Positions 46,740 through 58,047 of a stretch of DNA of 64,000 nucleotides are shown here, piece after piece; position 1 is the first letter of the stretch, and each line of letters opens with the position of its first letter. This stretch comes from Carallia brachiata. Lineage: Eukaryota; Streptophyta; Magnoliopsida; Malpighiales; Rhizophoraceae. A program made the position numbers and the translations under genes. The DNA lies in contig JADCRB010000068.1 in assembly GCA_021464245.1 (NCBI GenBank), positions 3,718,594-3,782,593 of the forward strand. The letters are read 5' to 3'. The notes beneath the pieces were generated by a model. That model ran no database searches, was not told the origin of the DNA, and was given only the letters and a program-made list of their open reading frames with translations.

Positions 46740-48665
46740 TGAATCATCTTTGGCCTTTGCAAGTGCCATTGAAGTCTATCTTGCTCCAGAAGCTTCATAC
46801 CTGGCAAAACAACTCACTTCATTTCACCAAAAAGTTATGGCAACTGTAATGGGTTGCTCCCTCAGGCTTTACATAACATTTACAATATTGATATTGGAGG
46901 CTCCAAAGTTACAGCAGATAATTATACACTGGAGAAATTGGATACTGGACTATCTCACTCCGAAAATGCATAATTTCTCCAATGCTGACGATTGGTTAAT
47001 TAACTGACATGCAGCCAAGTAGATTTCTCCAGATTCTGTCTACAGGACTGCTAAAATTTTGAGTAGAGATCGAATTGGATATGCAAACTTTTCCAATTTT
47101 ACTTGAGGATTTAAAGTCAAGAAGAATGCTAGGTACGTCGTATGTGTTCATTTCTGCCATATTATTAGTTCGGCACCTGGAGTTCTCCAATTCAATCTCC
47201 ACATGTCTAGCAACTTCAGTCAGAAGTTCGATCCCAGGATTTCTTGCCTCTCCATTGTACTTTGATTGTGTAGTAGATGTAGGAATTTCTGAATTTGTGA
47301 ATATAAGCGTAGACCGACGTCCAGAATCTGCGATTCAAGACACCTTTCTGAATGAACAAAGAGATCATGGAGGTATTGGGAAAATCAGGGTCAGTTCCTC
47401 CTCAGAGCAAGCCAAATATGAAAAGTGAGTTGATCATGGTAGCTTATTTGGTGGCAAGGCTTTTCTTCTGATTTCATTCCTAGTGTTGTTCTTCTTCTGC
47501 AAGGTTTATCAAACTCCAAGGGAAGCCATTTTCTTTGTCTTTTCTAAGAGTAAGTTTCCACAGTTGGCAAACTTAAGGAACTGCAAAAGCACCCCTTGCT
47601 CTTGATTTGAACCTTGATTTAAAGATACCCCGTTTTGAAATAAAGCGTAACACGAAAAATATCTTGGAAATTGTTGATTGGAAAAGTAGAATTTAAGAAA
47701 GTCTACAAAGCAACTCTCCGTGGCTAAAAAGTGGCTGTCAAAAGAAGTGTGCCAGGGCATGACAGGGCCTCAAGGAATTCCAGAATGAGATCACGTTGCT
47801 GTCTAAAAGTTGTTGTTGGAGCTAATAATTTTTTTTTATCCTAAATTTTTGTATATTTTTATATAAATTTTAAATATTTTTGACATTTCATTTGAATTTT
47901 AAATTTTTTAATTTTTTACCAAATTAATCCTTTCATTTACGAAAAGTGGTCAATTCATTAATAAATAAATTTAAATTAATGAAAATTATTTAAAAAAATC
48001 AAATAAATAAATTAAATATTTTTTATCAATAAAAATGTACATAAAATATTTTTTAATTAATAAATATATGAATTAAATATACAAAATAAATATTTTTTGA
48101 TAAAAAAAATTTTAATTAGTGTATTTAACATTTTTTCGAATAATTTTTGTAAGGTCAAAATCATTTTTTTAATAGATTGATTACTTTTCGTTAACAAATG
48201 GACTAATTTGGTACGAAATTTAAAAGTTTAGGATTTAAATGAAATCTCAAAACGGTTTAGAACTTATATGTAAAAAATTATAAAATTTTAGGACTTATAT
48301 AATGAATTTCCCATAAAATTTGCCACCACAATTGTTTCCACGGTAGGTTATTGTCAGGAAAGGTCCCAAACAATATTAGTTTATAAATATACAGAGAAGG
48401 GGACTCTGGGAGACCGTCTTTATTTTTTGGACGATGGTTCTGTGAGTTATTCTCCGCGATCCAATTTGAAATTGGAGGAAAGACTCAAAATTTGCATTGA
48501 TTTTGCTAGTAGACTCAATTATCTGCACACTTGCTAGGAAAGAAGTATCATTCGTCGTGATGTTAAGTCCGCAATCATCTTGCTCACTGAAAATTACAGG
48601 GCTAAGGTTGCTGACTGTGGTCCTTTAAGAGCAGGTCCTCTTGATCTGAACAGGACAACACCATA
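46740..48665 (+). pseudogene. CrRLK1L (FERONIA-type) receptor kinase pseudogene
   Basis: Pieces of a malectin-like receptor kinase lie in the right order but in shifting frames. They are: FASAIEVYLAPE (about 46755) and LPQALHNIYNIDIGGSKVT (about 46860-46915) of the malectin-like domain; FVNISVDRRPESAIQDTFLN (about 47296-47355); a transmembrane stretch FLLISFLVLFFFC (about 47460-47500); VAVKRSVPG with the ATP-binding Lys (about 47715-47740); QGLKEFQNEITLLSK (about 47766-47808); TLGDRLY (about 48398); and RDVKSAIILL with VADCG (DFG-like) (about 48560-48620). It stops before the kinase C-lobe. In intact form this family senses cell-wall state and RALF peptides. HRD reads RRD and DFG reads DCG, and a MITE splits the kinase N-lobe. 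Confidence 0.83.
47818..48315. mobile_element. MITE inside the receptor-kinase pseudogene
   Basis: About 500 bp of very AT-rich sequence with long imperfect inverted arms: TCCTAAATTTTTGTATA and ACCAAATTAATCC on the left match, on the opposite strand of the right arm, TCCTAAAATTTTATAAT and ACCAAATTAGTCC. It interrupts the kinase N-lobe between LLSK and the GYC-to-LVY part. No target duplication identified. Confidence 0.65.
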
Positions 48666-49084
48666 AATGCTAGAATATTGGATGTTGTAAATTAAAATAT
48701 AGGACCATCTTTGCGGCAGATTAAAATTTAATAGAAACTGCCTATCCCTATTGATGATGAACAACCTAGCAAACTGCAATTTTTTGCACCATAAAAATGC
48801 ATTGCTGCTATGGACACTTTTGCTGCCACGTCCTGGATGCCAGAATTATATTAATAAAACGGAAAAGCCACATGGACGCACAAAATGAGACGCAGAAGTC
48901 GACGCATTGCAACCGACTGTTTTATTTTTACAACAAGACACTTGTTTTATTTTTACAACAAGACACTTAATTTCTACAACAAAATTTGAAAGTATTTTTT
49001 CATTTTTTTTTTTTTGGATAGAAATTAAGTGTTCTTATTACAGAAATAAAGCAATCAATTTTAATACTTTAACTTCTACGTCTC

Positions 49085-49261
49085 TTTTTTTTTTTTTTTT
49101 TGTCATCGGGGAGCTCAACTAAGAGCATTACAGAGGGGAAGGGGACAGAACAAAGCCACCAAAGGGTCGAGGGGGCAGGTGGGGGTCGAACCCCCCACCT
49201 GCCCAAAGGGGCAGGCATAAGCATGCCCCCGGTGCCAACCAGGCTAAGCCTGGCCGGCTCC
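49085..49261 (-). mobile_element. tRNA-derived SINE with 7-bp target duplication
   Basis: A 177-bp element on the minus strand, flanked by ACGTCTC at 49078-49084 and 49262-49268. From its 5' end at 49261 it has TTAGCCTGGTTGGCA (A-box-like, about 49247-49233), then GGTTCGACCCC (B box, about 49188-49178). A GC-rich hairpin (GGGCAGGTGGGG pairing with CCCCACCTGCCC) sits across the B box. The end GATGAC is followed by about 19 A. The GC-rich body stands out from the AT-rich region. Confidence 0.85.
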
Positions 49262-49269
49262 ACGTCTCA

Positions 49270-51060
49270 TTTTTGCGCATTCATATAATTGGACTCTTAA
49301 TAGAAATGGCCGAAGCATACAAGAACATACAGGGTCTACCACTCCAGAGATGTTATCACTCAAGCCCACAGCTAACAATGAGACCCACTCAGTGACTGCT
49401 ACTTAAAGAAAGCGAGAACAAAAGGAACCAGAATGGAATTTCTCCTAATCCTACAATGAAGTTCCCACCTAGTTGACCTATGCAATTCTTCTTCCCCTCA
49501 CAATTTGCGCATTAGTCAGGTTCAAAATTCCTGTATAAAAAGAATGACAATTAATCAATCTGCCTGAAAGCAAAACAATGGAAAGGACGCAGAGCCCTAA
49601 AATCCAAAGTTGTAGTGAATTATATGTGCCGTGGGACTTGGAGTGTGCATTGCAACTGGAGCAAGCTTCCAAGGGCACCGATACAGCTGACATAAATACA
49701 ATATGTTAATTTAAAAAAAAAATAAGACACAGATATAACATAGATATACATATTATTGTTCAAAATATAATATATAAATTGCATAGCAAATTTTAGATTA
49801 AATTAATTTTTATTTTTAAAATAAATCGTATTATACTTTTATTGGGTATAGATCTCATAATATATACTAATACCAAAAACTGATACAAGATAACAAACAA
49901 CTTAAATAAATAAATCCTCTCTCTTGCCTCCCATAATCCCATTTCAAAATTAGAAAAGAAATGGATGGTCTGTTGGCGACATGTCACCATTACTTTCATT
50001 TTTTATTTTTTTTTCTTCAAAACTCATCTGAACCGTGTTTTTATTTAAAATTTTTTTTTTGGACCCAACTACGCAAACAAATGACCCTCCACCGAGATAT
50101 ATACCCACTAAGGTGGAATCATTAAAATAATATTTTTTGGCTTTTTTTTTTTGCGAAAAAACTATAACTTAGATCTTAGATCTGGGTATTACCCTTTAAT
50201 AAAAAGTTTAAATATTATATGAGATTTTTTACAAAAAAAATTTCTTCTTTCAAAAAAATTTTTTTTCACTAAAACGGTATAAAAATATTATTATTTTATT
50301 AAATCTATATACTTTCTGTATATAATTCTCTGTATGCAAAACAATTCTTTTTTTTTAACGTATACAATTTTAGCGTGTCAGACACATGTCTGTACTATAT
50401 CGGATGCATTGCCCATATCCGATACAGAGACTGCAACAAATGTGCCTGTGTCCGTGAAACATAGAACTGCAGCAAACACAACTTGGAGAGAACCGCATGA
50501 GGACTGAAAGACTGATGCTTCAGCTGTGTTGGCATTCTGTAATATCCGATATTTCCCTTCTCTCAGTGAACTGCTTGAGAAAGATGATATGCCTATCTTG
50601 GAAGTGGATAGTTCAAGCTCACTTTTTTCCAATTTTACCAATTGAGAATAGATAACGCCAGATATTGTATGGAAATTTTGTCAATCTCGCAAAATAACCT
50701 TTATGATCCTTAAGCAGATTTTCCTAAAAGTAATACTAATATGGTCAGCAAGTATGCTTACATCCATACTTGAACAAATTCTTCATGCCAGATGAGTCTT
50801 TTAACATGGATGAGAAGCATTCGCTGTTCAGCAAAATAAGGAACAAGCAACTGATAGTAGCTTAATATTTAATGTAATACCAACTTCTTGTATCCTATAA
50901 GATAAATTATAACTAGCAACAACATTACATTAGTATCATCTAACAAAATCAAAGAATTTTCATGCAAGGCTAATTTGTATATCTAGCCTGCCGGAATTAA
51001 CATATACAACTCTTCCCAAAACCAATAGGAATCAAATTTAAAAAATAAAATAAAATAAAA
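49270..51060. other. Intergenic, no gene recognised
   Basis: Two minus-strand frames (49693-49478 with one hydrophobic stretch, and 50641-50378) have no start context, domain or neighbour that would support a gene. AT-rich blocks at 49690-50350. Confidence 0.4.
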
Positions 51061-51069
51061 TAAACGTGA

Positions 51070-51357
51070 TTAGTGACCAGAGCCTTTCTCACTAGGTCCA
51101 GAAGAAGCCAGCGCAAACACATCTCTCATGCCTGAAGCTTGATCAGCTAAGTCCTTTGCAGACTTGTCTAGTGAAGCTGCTGGTCTACTGAAAAACACAA
51201 AACCTCGTCGCCCATCAATGGTTTTGTGGTTTGCGAATTTTTCCTGTCCTGATGATCGTAGGGGTCCACAGAGAACAGGACTAAACTTTATGAACAGAAG
51301 CATTATCAAGAACATCAGAGTAAGACAGGGATGTCTTATCCCTGATATTGCAGGCAT
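51070..51357 (-). CDS. PIP/PIPL-type secreted peptide precursor
   Basis: 95 residues from ATG 51357 to TAA 51070. An N-terminal signal peptide (residues about 1-30, core LTLMFLIMLLF) sends it to the secretory path. The variable middle is basic then Ala/Asp-rich, and the last ten residues are SGPSEKGSGH, fitting the SGPS-x2-G-x-G-H signature of PAMP-induced peptides. In that family the C-terminal peptide is cut out, hydroxylated on Pro and released. Arabidopsis PIP1 is sensed by the receptor kinase RLK7 and boosts immune responses. The frame is open up to ATG 51510, but that start would bury the signal peptide behind 51 residues, so 51357 is preferred. TATAATATAAAG lies upstream on the minus strand at about 51540-51529. 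No intron is needed. Target receptor in this plant is inferred only. Confidence 0.82.
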   Translation of the reverse strand: MPAISGIRHPCLTLMFLIMLLFIKFSPVLCGPLRSSGQEKFANHKTIDGRRGFVFFSRPAASLDKSAKDLADQASGMRDVFALASSGPSEKGSGH

Positions 51358-51527
51358 GTTATACGTATTTTTTCTTGGGGTGGTCAGGCTAAAAAGCTTC
51401 AGATTAAATGTTGTATTGTAAGAAAAAGGGTGGAGCTCCTTACTTGGGCTCTTTTTGGCAAATGGGCTACTAAAAGAATGGAGCTCAAAAGATTGAATTA
51501 GAATCTCCATCCCACAAGGAACCGGCC

Positions 51528-51542
51528 GCCTTTATATTATAC
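51528..51542 (-). promoter_or_regulatory. TATA box of the PIP-type peptide gene
   Basis: The minus strand reads TATAATATAAAG about 175 bases before the preferred ATG, which would give a leader of roughly 140 bases. Confidence 0.5.
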
Positions 51543-51559
51543 ATATAACCTTTTGATCA

Positions 51560-52650
51560 ATTGCACAATAAAGAGGTGAGAGGCACACTTGCTTACTTAA
51601 CTTGCAAGGTCCTCATTTAATCTGGAGTGTTATTTTAGAATGGGAATTTTCTGTATTCCTTCTGGCTGATATATTATTTCTTCTTTTATAGGTCATCATA
51701 TATTGACTTATTGGTCATTGCATTAGATCAAAAAATGTCTAAATCAGAACCACAAATCCAAGTCACTACGTCAATTTTCAACCACTTGGTCAACTTACTG
51801 GATCAAAATATGTATGAATCAGAACCGTAAAACATAAAAATTACTCTCTCAACCACATTAATAGTAAACACAACTCTCGAAACTATAGATGACAAACAAG
51901 GAAAATAAATTCCCACGATTATGTTTGTACCCCAAGTTGTAAATATCCTCGATTAATTTTATAAAATCATAGTCCACAAAATCGATCACTATTGAGATAT
52001 ACCAATGTAGTCAAGTTCAAAAGTAACTTTAAGCAAGTATTTGATTCCTTTGGATGCATTTCATACAAAAAGGAAATGGTAACCGACTAATTCTAACTTT
52101 CGGTTAGTTTGCTTGAAAGAAAATTTACTCCTGATCATAAAATAGTGATCGATATTTTTATTTAATTCCAAATTACAGTTGGCAGATTTTATTAAAAAAA
52201 TATATTGTTTCAAAAATTGCTTCTCGCCTAGGGTAGTCTTGCGGCTTTCAAGCGCGTGATTCAAGGTGACCGTTCAAACGTTTTATAGTTTGTTAACCAT
52301 ATACTATTAATAATTCCTTTGTGTATATGACACAAGAAAAAATGTGCAGCAAAGGGAGATTAGTTGTTGTACAAGTGAATTAAGATTGAGGTCACTCATT
52401 AATATTTTTATTTAACTTCTCAATAAATAAGATTTATTATTTAAATATTATTATATTTAAATATATTTCTATATAATAGACCACAATAATTGTCAAATCT
52501 AAAACTCAACAATGCATTGAGCCAAATCTTCAAGTGAAGCAGCCGAGGACACTCAAGCATATTACGACTTTTGAGGAGAAGTGATAGCGTAAAAATTCTA
52601 ACCAAAATTGACTATATGAAATATACGCTAAAAACGTCATGTTAAAACCT
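51560..52650. other. Intergenic, no gene recognised
   Basis: AT-rich sequence upstream of the peptide gene. No conserved elements recognised. Confidence 0.4.
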
Positions 52651-52658
52651 CATTCAAT

Positions 52659-53389
52659 GGGTGTTTGGCTCCACTTTTTTAGAGTGTATTTACATTCACT
52701 TTGAAAAAGAAAGGATACGAGTGTTTGGTAAAATATTTGAAAAAATTGTTGATTGCTGATAGAAATCCAATCAGTTACTGTTTTAAAAAGTAAGTTATGT
52801 CTACTTTTTGAAGCTCTTAGTTGCTAATACAAATCCTTTATACCAAAATACCGTTTTTTTTTTTACTTTTATTTGTTAGACTAAATTTATATATTTTTTC
52901 AATTTTTTAATAAATTAAATTATTTTATTTTATTTGTAGAAAATAATACTAATAGTTACTAATAGAAACAAAACAATATATTAGTTTCTATGTGAAATTT
53001 CATCAAACATATTTTTTAAATTTTTTCATGAAATTATTGTTTTTTTTGTCTAAAAATTATTGATTGTTTTTTATTTGAAACTTGTTGCAAATTATTTTTT
53101 TTTTAGCCGTAGTATATATTATGCAGTCAAAATTCACTAACGTATAGACAATCAAAACGAATAGATTTTTACTTTACATGAATGATGCTAGTAAAAAAAA
53201 TATATGTAATATACAAAATGTTCATTTTATAATTTGAACAGCAAAGAGAAAATGTAAATTTAACCAAATACTATAATTTTATTTTAACAATTAATAACAG
53301 TAATCAGAAATAATAATCTGTAATTAATAATAGTAATTAACAATCAGTAACAACAACTGTAATAATCAACAGATAAGTCAAACAGACTC
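52659..53389. mobile_element. Possible hAT-like MITE
   Basis: Ends GGGTGTTTGGCT and, on the other strand, GAGTCTGTTTGACT are alike, and sub-terminal words (ATCAGTTACTGTT near 52780, CAGTAATCAG and AATCAGTAAC near 53300-53350) are inverted to each other. Interior AT-rich and non-coding. Ends and target duplication are not secure. Confidence 0.4.
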
Positions 53390-53781
53390 TAGAACTCTCA
53401 CTTTAAGTAATTGTCTAAAGATATTAAAATTTGTGAATCTTTTATTGATATGCATTAATTTATATAATAAAATAATAATTATAAAAGGGACCTCATTCTC
53501 CGAACATGAGTAATTCATTGTACATCAGATAGTATACTGTTGGCCAGCGATCCAATGACATTCAATTACTGTAGGTCTTACGCGCACGTTCCAGGATACA
53601 AAATTACCAGCATCAAGCACTCAAGCCTACTTGAGTGGTAAGAGATATGGCCTCTTGTTGAAGGATGAGGGTTTAAATTTTGGCTTCTGCTCACTTGTCC
53701 CTTCTCTCTATTTTAATTATACTCCTGCAATTGGAGAAGAGAAAAATTTTTAATTATTTCTTGTATTTTGAAAAGAGTAAT

Positions 53782-53802
53782 TTTTTTTTTTTTTTGACAT
53801 AA
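53782..53802 (-). repeat. Poly(T) micro-insertion with 12-bp target duplication
   Basis: Fourteen T plus GACATAA, flanked by GAAAAGAGTAAT at 53770-53781 and 53803-53814. On the minus strand it is the bare poly(A) end of a retroposon. Confidence 0.65.
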
Positions 53803-54167
53803 GAAAAGAGTAATGGAAGCATCAAAATTTAAACGTAACACACCTTTCAGTACATCTAACATTGTAAGATGTGTTTTAAACGAAGGATTAGTTAACAAAA
53901 AAAAAAAAGGAAACTATTAAATATCAGCATTCCTTCCGACGGGTAAACGATCAAACGACATGAATCACTTCATTCCAAGTTTGCAACATTTCGGTAACAA
54001 AATTGTGGGCCCAAAAAGATATGGGCTTGGTTGGAAGCCGAACAATTGTCCAAGTCCAGATGAGTTTTTGGACAGCCCATAACAGTAGCTTCCATCAAAT
54101 TTTATTTTTAAGCCTTTCATTGGAAAGCATTCCTACATTGATTTGCTTTTGTTGCGAATTATTGCAT

Positions 54168-55613
54168 TTATACTGAAAATGAATTGCCTCGAATCTCGCT
54201 AACAAACCTATCGAGATTCTGATCGGAAGAACCTTCATCTGCCGCAGCTTTCTTAGCTGCTTCCTTCAACTCCAGTGCCTTTTTCTTGATCTCTGCTGCT
54301 TTTGGTCCGTCAGTGATCTCTCTAATCCGCTTCTCAACCTCGTCAGCACTTGCAACCAAATTCTCATCAAGTTGCATCCTCACACCATTCTTGAAAACAT
54401 CAATTATGAGCTTGGCATTAGTTGGCTGATCTGTCCACCCCGGATAAGCAATCAGAGGAACCCCTGCAGCCATTGACTCTAATGTTGAGTTCCACCCGCA
54501 ATGAGTGATGAAACAAGCCACAGCAGGGTGCATCAGCACTTTCTCTTGAGGGCACCATTTAACCAGCAGACCCTTTTCTTTTGTCTTCTCCGAAAACTCG
54601 GACGAAGGGACACCATATTTCATCCCCTCAGATGCTTTCTCCGGAGGTTTATTCACCCAAAGAAATGGTTTGTTGCTGTTTATTAGCCCCATTGCTAAGT
54701 TGTCTACCATTTCTTGGGTTAACACAATTATGCTCCCAAATGAAATGTAAATTACTGATGAAGCCGGCTGCTTGTCAAGCCACTCTATGCAGGAATCTTC
54801 AGCGCTCCACAGATCAACCCCGCCAGCAACAGTTTCTTCTTTGCCTAGCAGATATGGGGACACCAGTGGACCAATTGGATAAATTGGATGGACTTTTGCC
54901 AGGGATTTTATCATTTCCTCCTCAAGTTCATTAAAAGTATTGGCCAAAGCCCATTTTACCTTACTCAAGCTTTGAATAAAATCAGAAAGTCCTTTCCGAA
55001 CACACTCATGGGGATTTTTTGGGAGAATAAAGGAGGGCAGATCCCTCACCTGTAAAACCGGCAATCCAGGCAGTTCTACGAACTTGTCCAGATTTTCCAG
55101 TGTCGGAAACAGGTTTGGACACATAAAGTACTGATAGTAGATAGAGAAGACAGCAGAAGCTTGAATCCAAAGCACAGCAGCAGGAATGTTAAGGTCAGCA
55201 GCAATATCCGTGACCCATGGCAGAAAGGGGCTGCTAATAATGCAGGAAATTTTTTTGCCGTTGGCAGTTAATTTGGTTATGAGATTTTTTATGTTCTTTG
55301 ATCCCTCTCTCTGTAGGAATTCCAAGTAAGTCTCAATATTGTTCCCACGATCGAATTCCAGGCTAAGACCGTCAGAGAAGTACTCAAGGTTGATTCCAGG
55401 GGCGGCCTCGGGATTGTTGTTGTTTTCTGTGGTGATGAAGGTGGCGGACATGTTGGACTTGAGCAACAAGTGGCGTGCGAGTTCGTTGGCTGCAATGGTG
55501 ACATGAACCCCCTTTGATGCAAGGCGTTTGGCAAGCCTGACCGTGGGGTTCATGTGTCCTTGCGCTGCCAATGTCACCATCAGGACATATACTACTCCTC
55601 CTTCAGCAAACAT
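54168..55613 (-). CDS. UDP-glycosyltransferase, UGT84B-like (group L)
   Basis: 481 residues without intron, ATG 55613 to TAA 54168, a normal length for a plant family-1 glycosyltransferase. The N-terminal domain holds the catalytic His in AAQGHMNP (His20). The C-terminal PSPG box runs from about residue 353 (WCPQEKVL) through HCGWNS to the end GWTDQ (about 396), which binds the UDP-sugar; final Gln suits UDP-glucose. DLWSAEDSCIEWLDKQ, SVIYISFGS and a YPGWTDQP-NAKLIIDVF pattern resemble UGT84B-type enzymes, which make glucose esters of carboxylic acids such as auxin. The dyad Asp position reads ISSPF, as is usual in this clade. It acts in the cytosol. An AATAAT poly(A)-like word lies just after the stop (54159-54164). 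A fold-back element lies about 400 bp upstream. Substrate is not readable. Confidence 0.95.
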   Translation of the reverse strand: MFAEGGVVYVLMVTLAAQGHMNPTVRLAKRLASKGVHVTIAANELARHLLLKSNMSATFITTENNNNPEAAPGINLEYFSDGLSLEFDRGNNIETYLEFLQREGSKNIKNLITKLTANGKKISCIISSPFLPWVTDIAADLNIPAAVLWIQASAVFSIYYQYFMCPNLFPTLENLDKFVELPGLPVLQVRDLPSFILPKNPHECVRKGLSDFIQSLSKVKWALANTFNELEEEMIKSLAKVHPIYPIGPLVSPYLLGKEETVAGGVDLWSAEDSCIEWLDKQPASSVIYISFGSIIVLTQEMVDNLAMGLINSNKPFLWVNKPPEKASEGMKYGVPSSEFSEKTKEKGLLVKWCPQEKVLMHPAVACFITHCGWNSTLESMAAGVPLIAYPGWTDQPTNAKLIIDVFKNGVRMQLDENLVASADEVEKRIREITDGPKAAEIKKKALELKEAAKKAAADEGSSDQNLDRFVSEIRGNSFSV

Positions 55614-56017
55614 TTTTTTTTTTTTGGGGTATTGGAAAGAAGGTTTGTAAAATTGAAGCTTAGCTATGTCCTTGCAAAGACACTAAGCAAATGTGATTTG
55701 TTCTGATTCACAGGTGCACCTATAAATTAGAAAATTTAATTATGATAGTAGTCCCCTTTGCACACGCCTAATTGGCAATAATCAACCTGACTAAGATTTG
55801 TTAAGATGTATGAGTAAATAATATTAGATGTAAATTACCATATCAAGCAAAAATAGAATCTACAAATTAATGTTTTCCAATATGGGAACTTTTAAATATG
55901 GTTAAATCTTCTTTTTAAAAAAATAAGGTATCCTTCTCCCTCGTAACGCCCGACTACAGAATTTTAGAGAATGGGAAAAGTTGTTTTTTTTTGGGTGGGG
56001 GGGGGGGGGGGGGTTGG

Positions 56018-56713
56018 TGGAAGTAATTGCCATTAATTGCAATTGGCAAAATCAGGTCAATGTCATGCAGTAATAGTATCCGGAAAATCTTTATGGGTAA
56101 GCGTTGGTCTCTATATTGTCTCTATATGTATTTAGTTTGTATAATTATAATTATATTTTATGCAATCGTGACAATAAAAAATAATATAAAAATTATTTTT
56201 TTTTTTTTCGTTTCACATTTTTTAATTACAGTTATACAAAAAGTGTTTGTAATTATACAAACTAAACACATGTGAATATAGTGTGGAAACTGAGTCTGCC
56301 CTTGAAACCCATCTTATAAATTCAATATTTCCCTTTTGGACTGCTGGAAAAAAAAAAAAAGTTTCCCTTGTGAAGATATTCAATAAATCTCTAAAAATTG
56401 CTTCTCTAAAAAAAATTGTGCGAAATCAGACTTTCGTCTAGCACCACTCTGCGCTCTCGGATCCTCAAACCGTGGTAAGTGTTTGCTCCCAGCACCTAGT
56501 CTTCAATGGCATATGAAATCAGTATTTTATCACTTACGAAACCCTTGGGTAAGTGTAGTCCACATTATCTGGATTTATTAAATATCTTCACAAGGGAAAC
56601 TTTTTTTTTTTTCAGCAGTCCAAAAGGGAAATATTGAATTTATAAGGTCTTGCGGATACTATTACTGCATGACATTGACCTGATTTTGCCAATTGCAATA
56701 GCAATTACTTCCA
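56018..56713. mobile_element. Fold-back (long inverted repeat) element upstream of UGT
   Basis: The outer arm (56018-56092) is the near-perfect inverse of 56653-56713, and a second arm (56313-56389) inverse of 56572-56646. On the right both arms are joined; on the left they are split by a 220-bp insertion (56093-56312). G- and C-runs at 55995-56013 and 56721-56728 form the rims. Central loop 56390-56571 is non-coding. Transcribed, it could form a hairpin of about 140 bp. Confidence 0.8.
56093..56312. mobile_element. Small MITE nested in the fold-back arm
   Basis: Within the insertion, CTATATGTATTTAGTTTGT (56122) is inverted at the far end (ACAAACTAAACACATGTGAATATAG to 56281, with a 4-base difference). 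It inserted after the fold-back element, because it splits one arm only. Confidence 0.6.
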
Positions 56714-56719
56714 CACACA

Positions 56720-57437
56720 CCCCCCCCAAAAAAACAAAAACAAAAAAAAAACATTGTCTATGAGTGTTAATTATAATTTCTAATAATTTAAATCATGATA
56801 ACTGTCAATTTTGAGCTACACTTCTACCCTTTTTTGAACAAACTACACTGCTACCCAGGAAATATATTTGCGGACTATGTTTATGTTAACTAAAGTCAAA
56901 CAATAGTATTGTTCTGTATGCCTTGTCCTATGTAATCAATTACCATTAGTTTGTGTATGTTACACTCGATTGAATAAATCTAAACTAAGTAGGTCTACAT
57001 GAAGCTGATCAGGAAAATATAATGAGCAAATAATTTTTTTTGTTAGGTTAGTCAGTTAAATTAACTTATATAAAAATGTATCCACAAAATATCATCTCTT
57101 CTTAATTACTCGCACCACTAGAACTTGGGAATTAGACGAGGAAAATTCAATGGCTTCTCTTAAACAGGCCGATTTTCTGCTATTATGGGCCCGATATCAA
57201 GAATACAAGAGGCCCAACTCAGGAAGAAGGCCCATTGGAGGGTGAGGCCCACCAACTCCAACCCGGCAAATAATGTCATGACAGACATAAGTTGCCGGTA
57301 GGATTCGGGTTCTATTGTTTTTTTTTTTTTTTTTTTTAAAAAAATTTTTGAGGAGAATGCAGAAGTATAATTTATTAACGTACAAATTGACAAAAAATAA
57401 ATAAATTTATTGATGTACAACAAATCAAGTTATCTTT
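56720..57437. other. Intergenic, no gene recognised
   Basis: AT-rich. A poly-T/A tract at 57319-57340 precedes a GC-richer stretch (57160-57310) with no recognised coding sense. Confidence 0.4.
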
Positions 57438-57580
57438 CTGGGGTCGTTTGGGTCGTGGTATAAAATCGAAATCGGAATTGGAATTAAATAGAATCGGAAT
57501 TGAAATAACTAAAATTATAATGTATTTAATTTACTCTGAAATCGAAATCGAATTCCTTTTGTTGTTGTTTGGTTTAGTAA

Positions 57581-57675
57581 GGAATCAGAATCAAAATTAT
57601 TTTCTTAAACTATTTAAATAATCTAAAAGGAATCAGAATCAAAATTATTTTCTTAAACTATTTAAATAATCTAAA
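57581..57675 (+). repeat. 48-bp tandem duplication
   Basis: The unit beginning GGAATCAGAATCAAAATT is repeated exactly once, 48 bases later. Confidence 0.9.
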
Positions 57676-57985
57676 ATTAAAAATTTATTAATATCAAATT
57701 AAAAAGTATGAAATACAAAAAATATTATAATGTAATGTCAAATTAAAAAATATTAAATACTATGACATATTATCATTAATAAATAGTAATGGTAATGACA
57801 ATAATAACAATAACAATAAAAATAATATTTATCATTATTATTATTATTATGAAAATAATATTGTAGATATTATAAAATAATTTATTAATAATAAATAAAT
57901 GATTATTTAAACTATAAAATTATATTAGTATTTACAATTTAATTATTATCTTAAGTTTTGAAATATTTAATTTTTATTATAATAT

Positions 57986-57990
57986 AAAAA

Positions 57991-58025
<35 letters not shown>

Positions 58026-58047
58026 TACTACTACTATTATTATTATT
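57986..58047. repeat. (ATT)n / (ACT)n microsatellite
   Basis: About 62 bp of trinucleotide repeats with an ACT block inside. Confidence 0.9.

Noticed and set aside
49069..49263. 64-codon minus-strand ORF
   Set aside because: It is the SINE body and its poly(A) read as protein.
49478..49693. 71-codon minus-strand ORF with a hydrophobic stretch
   Set aside because: Looks like a possible membrane segment, but it lacks start context and homology that I can recognise.
50378..50641. 87-codon minus-strand ORF near the PIP-type gene
   Set aside because: No signal peptide, domain or promoter; could be a fragment but nothing supports it.
53628..53770. tRNA-like stretch (GAGTGGTAAGAGA, then GGGTTTAAATTTTGG)
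   Set aside because: Resembles a decayed SINE, but no target duplication or clear tail could be tied to it.
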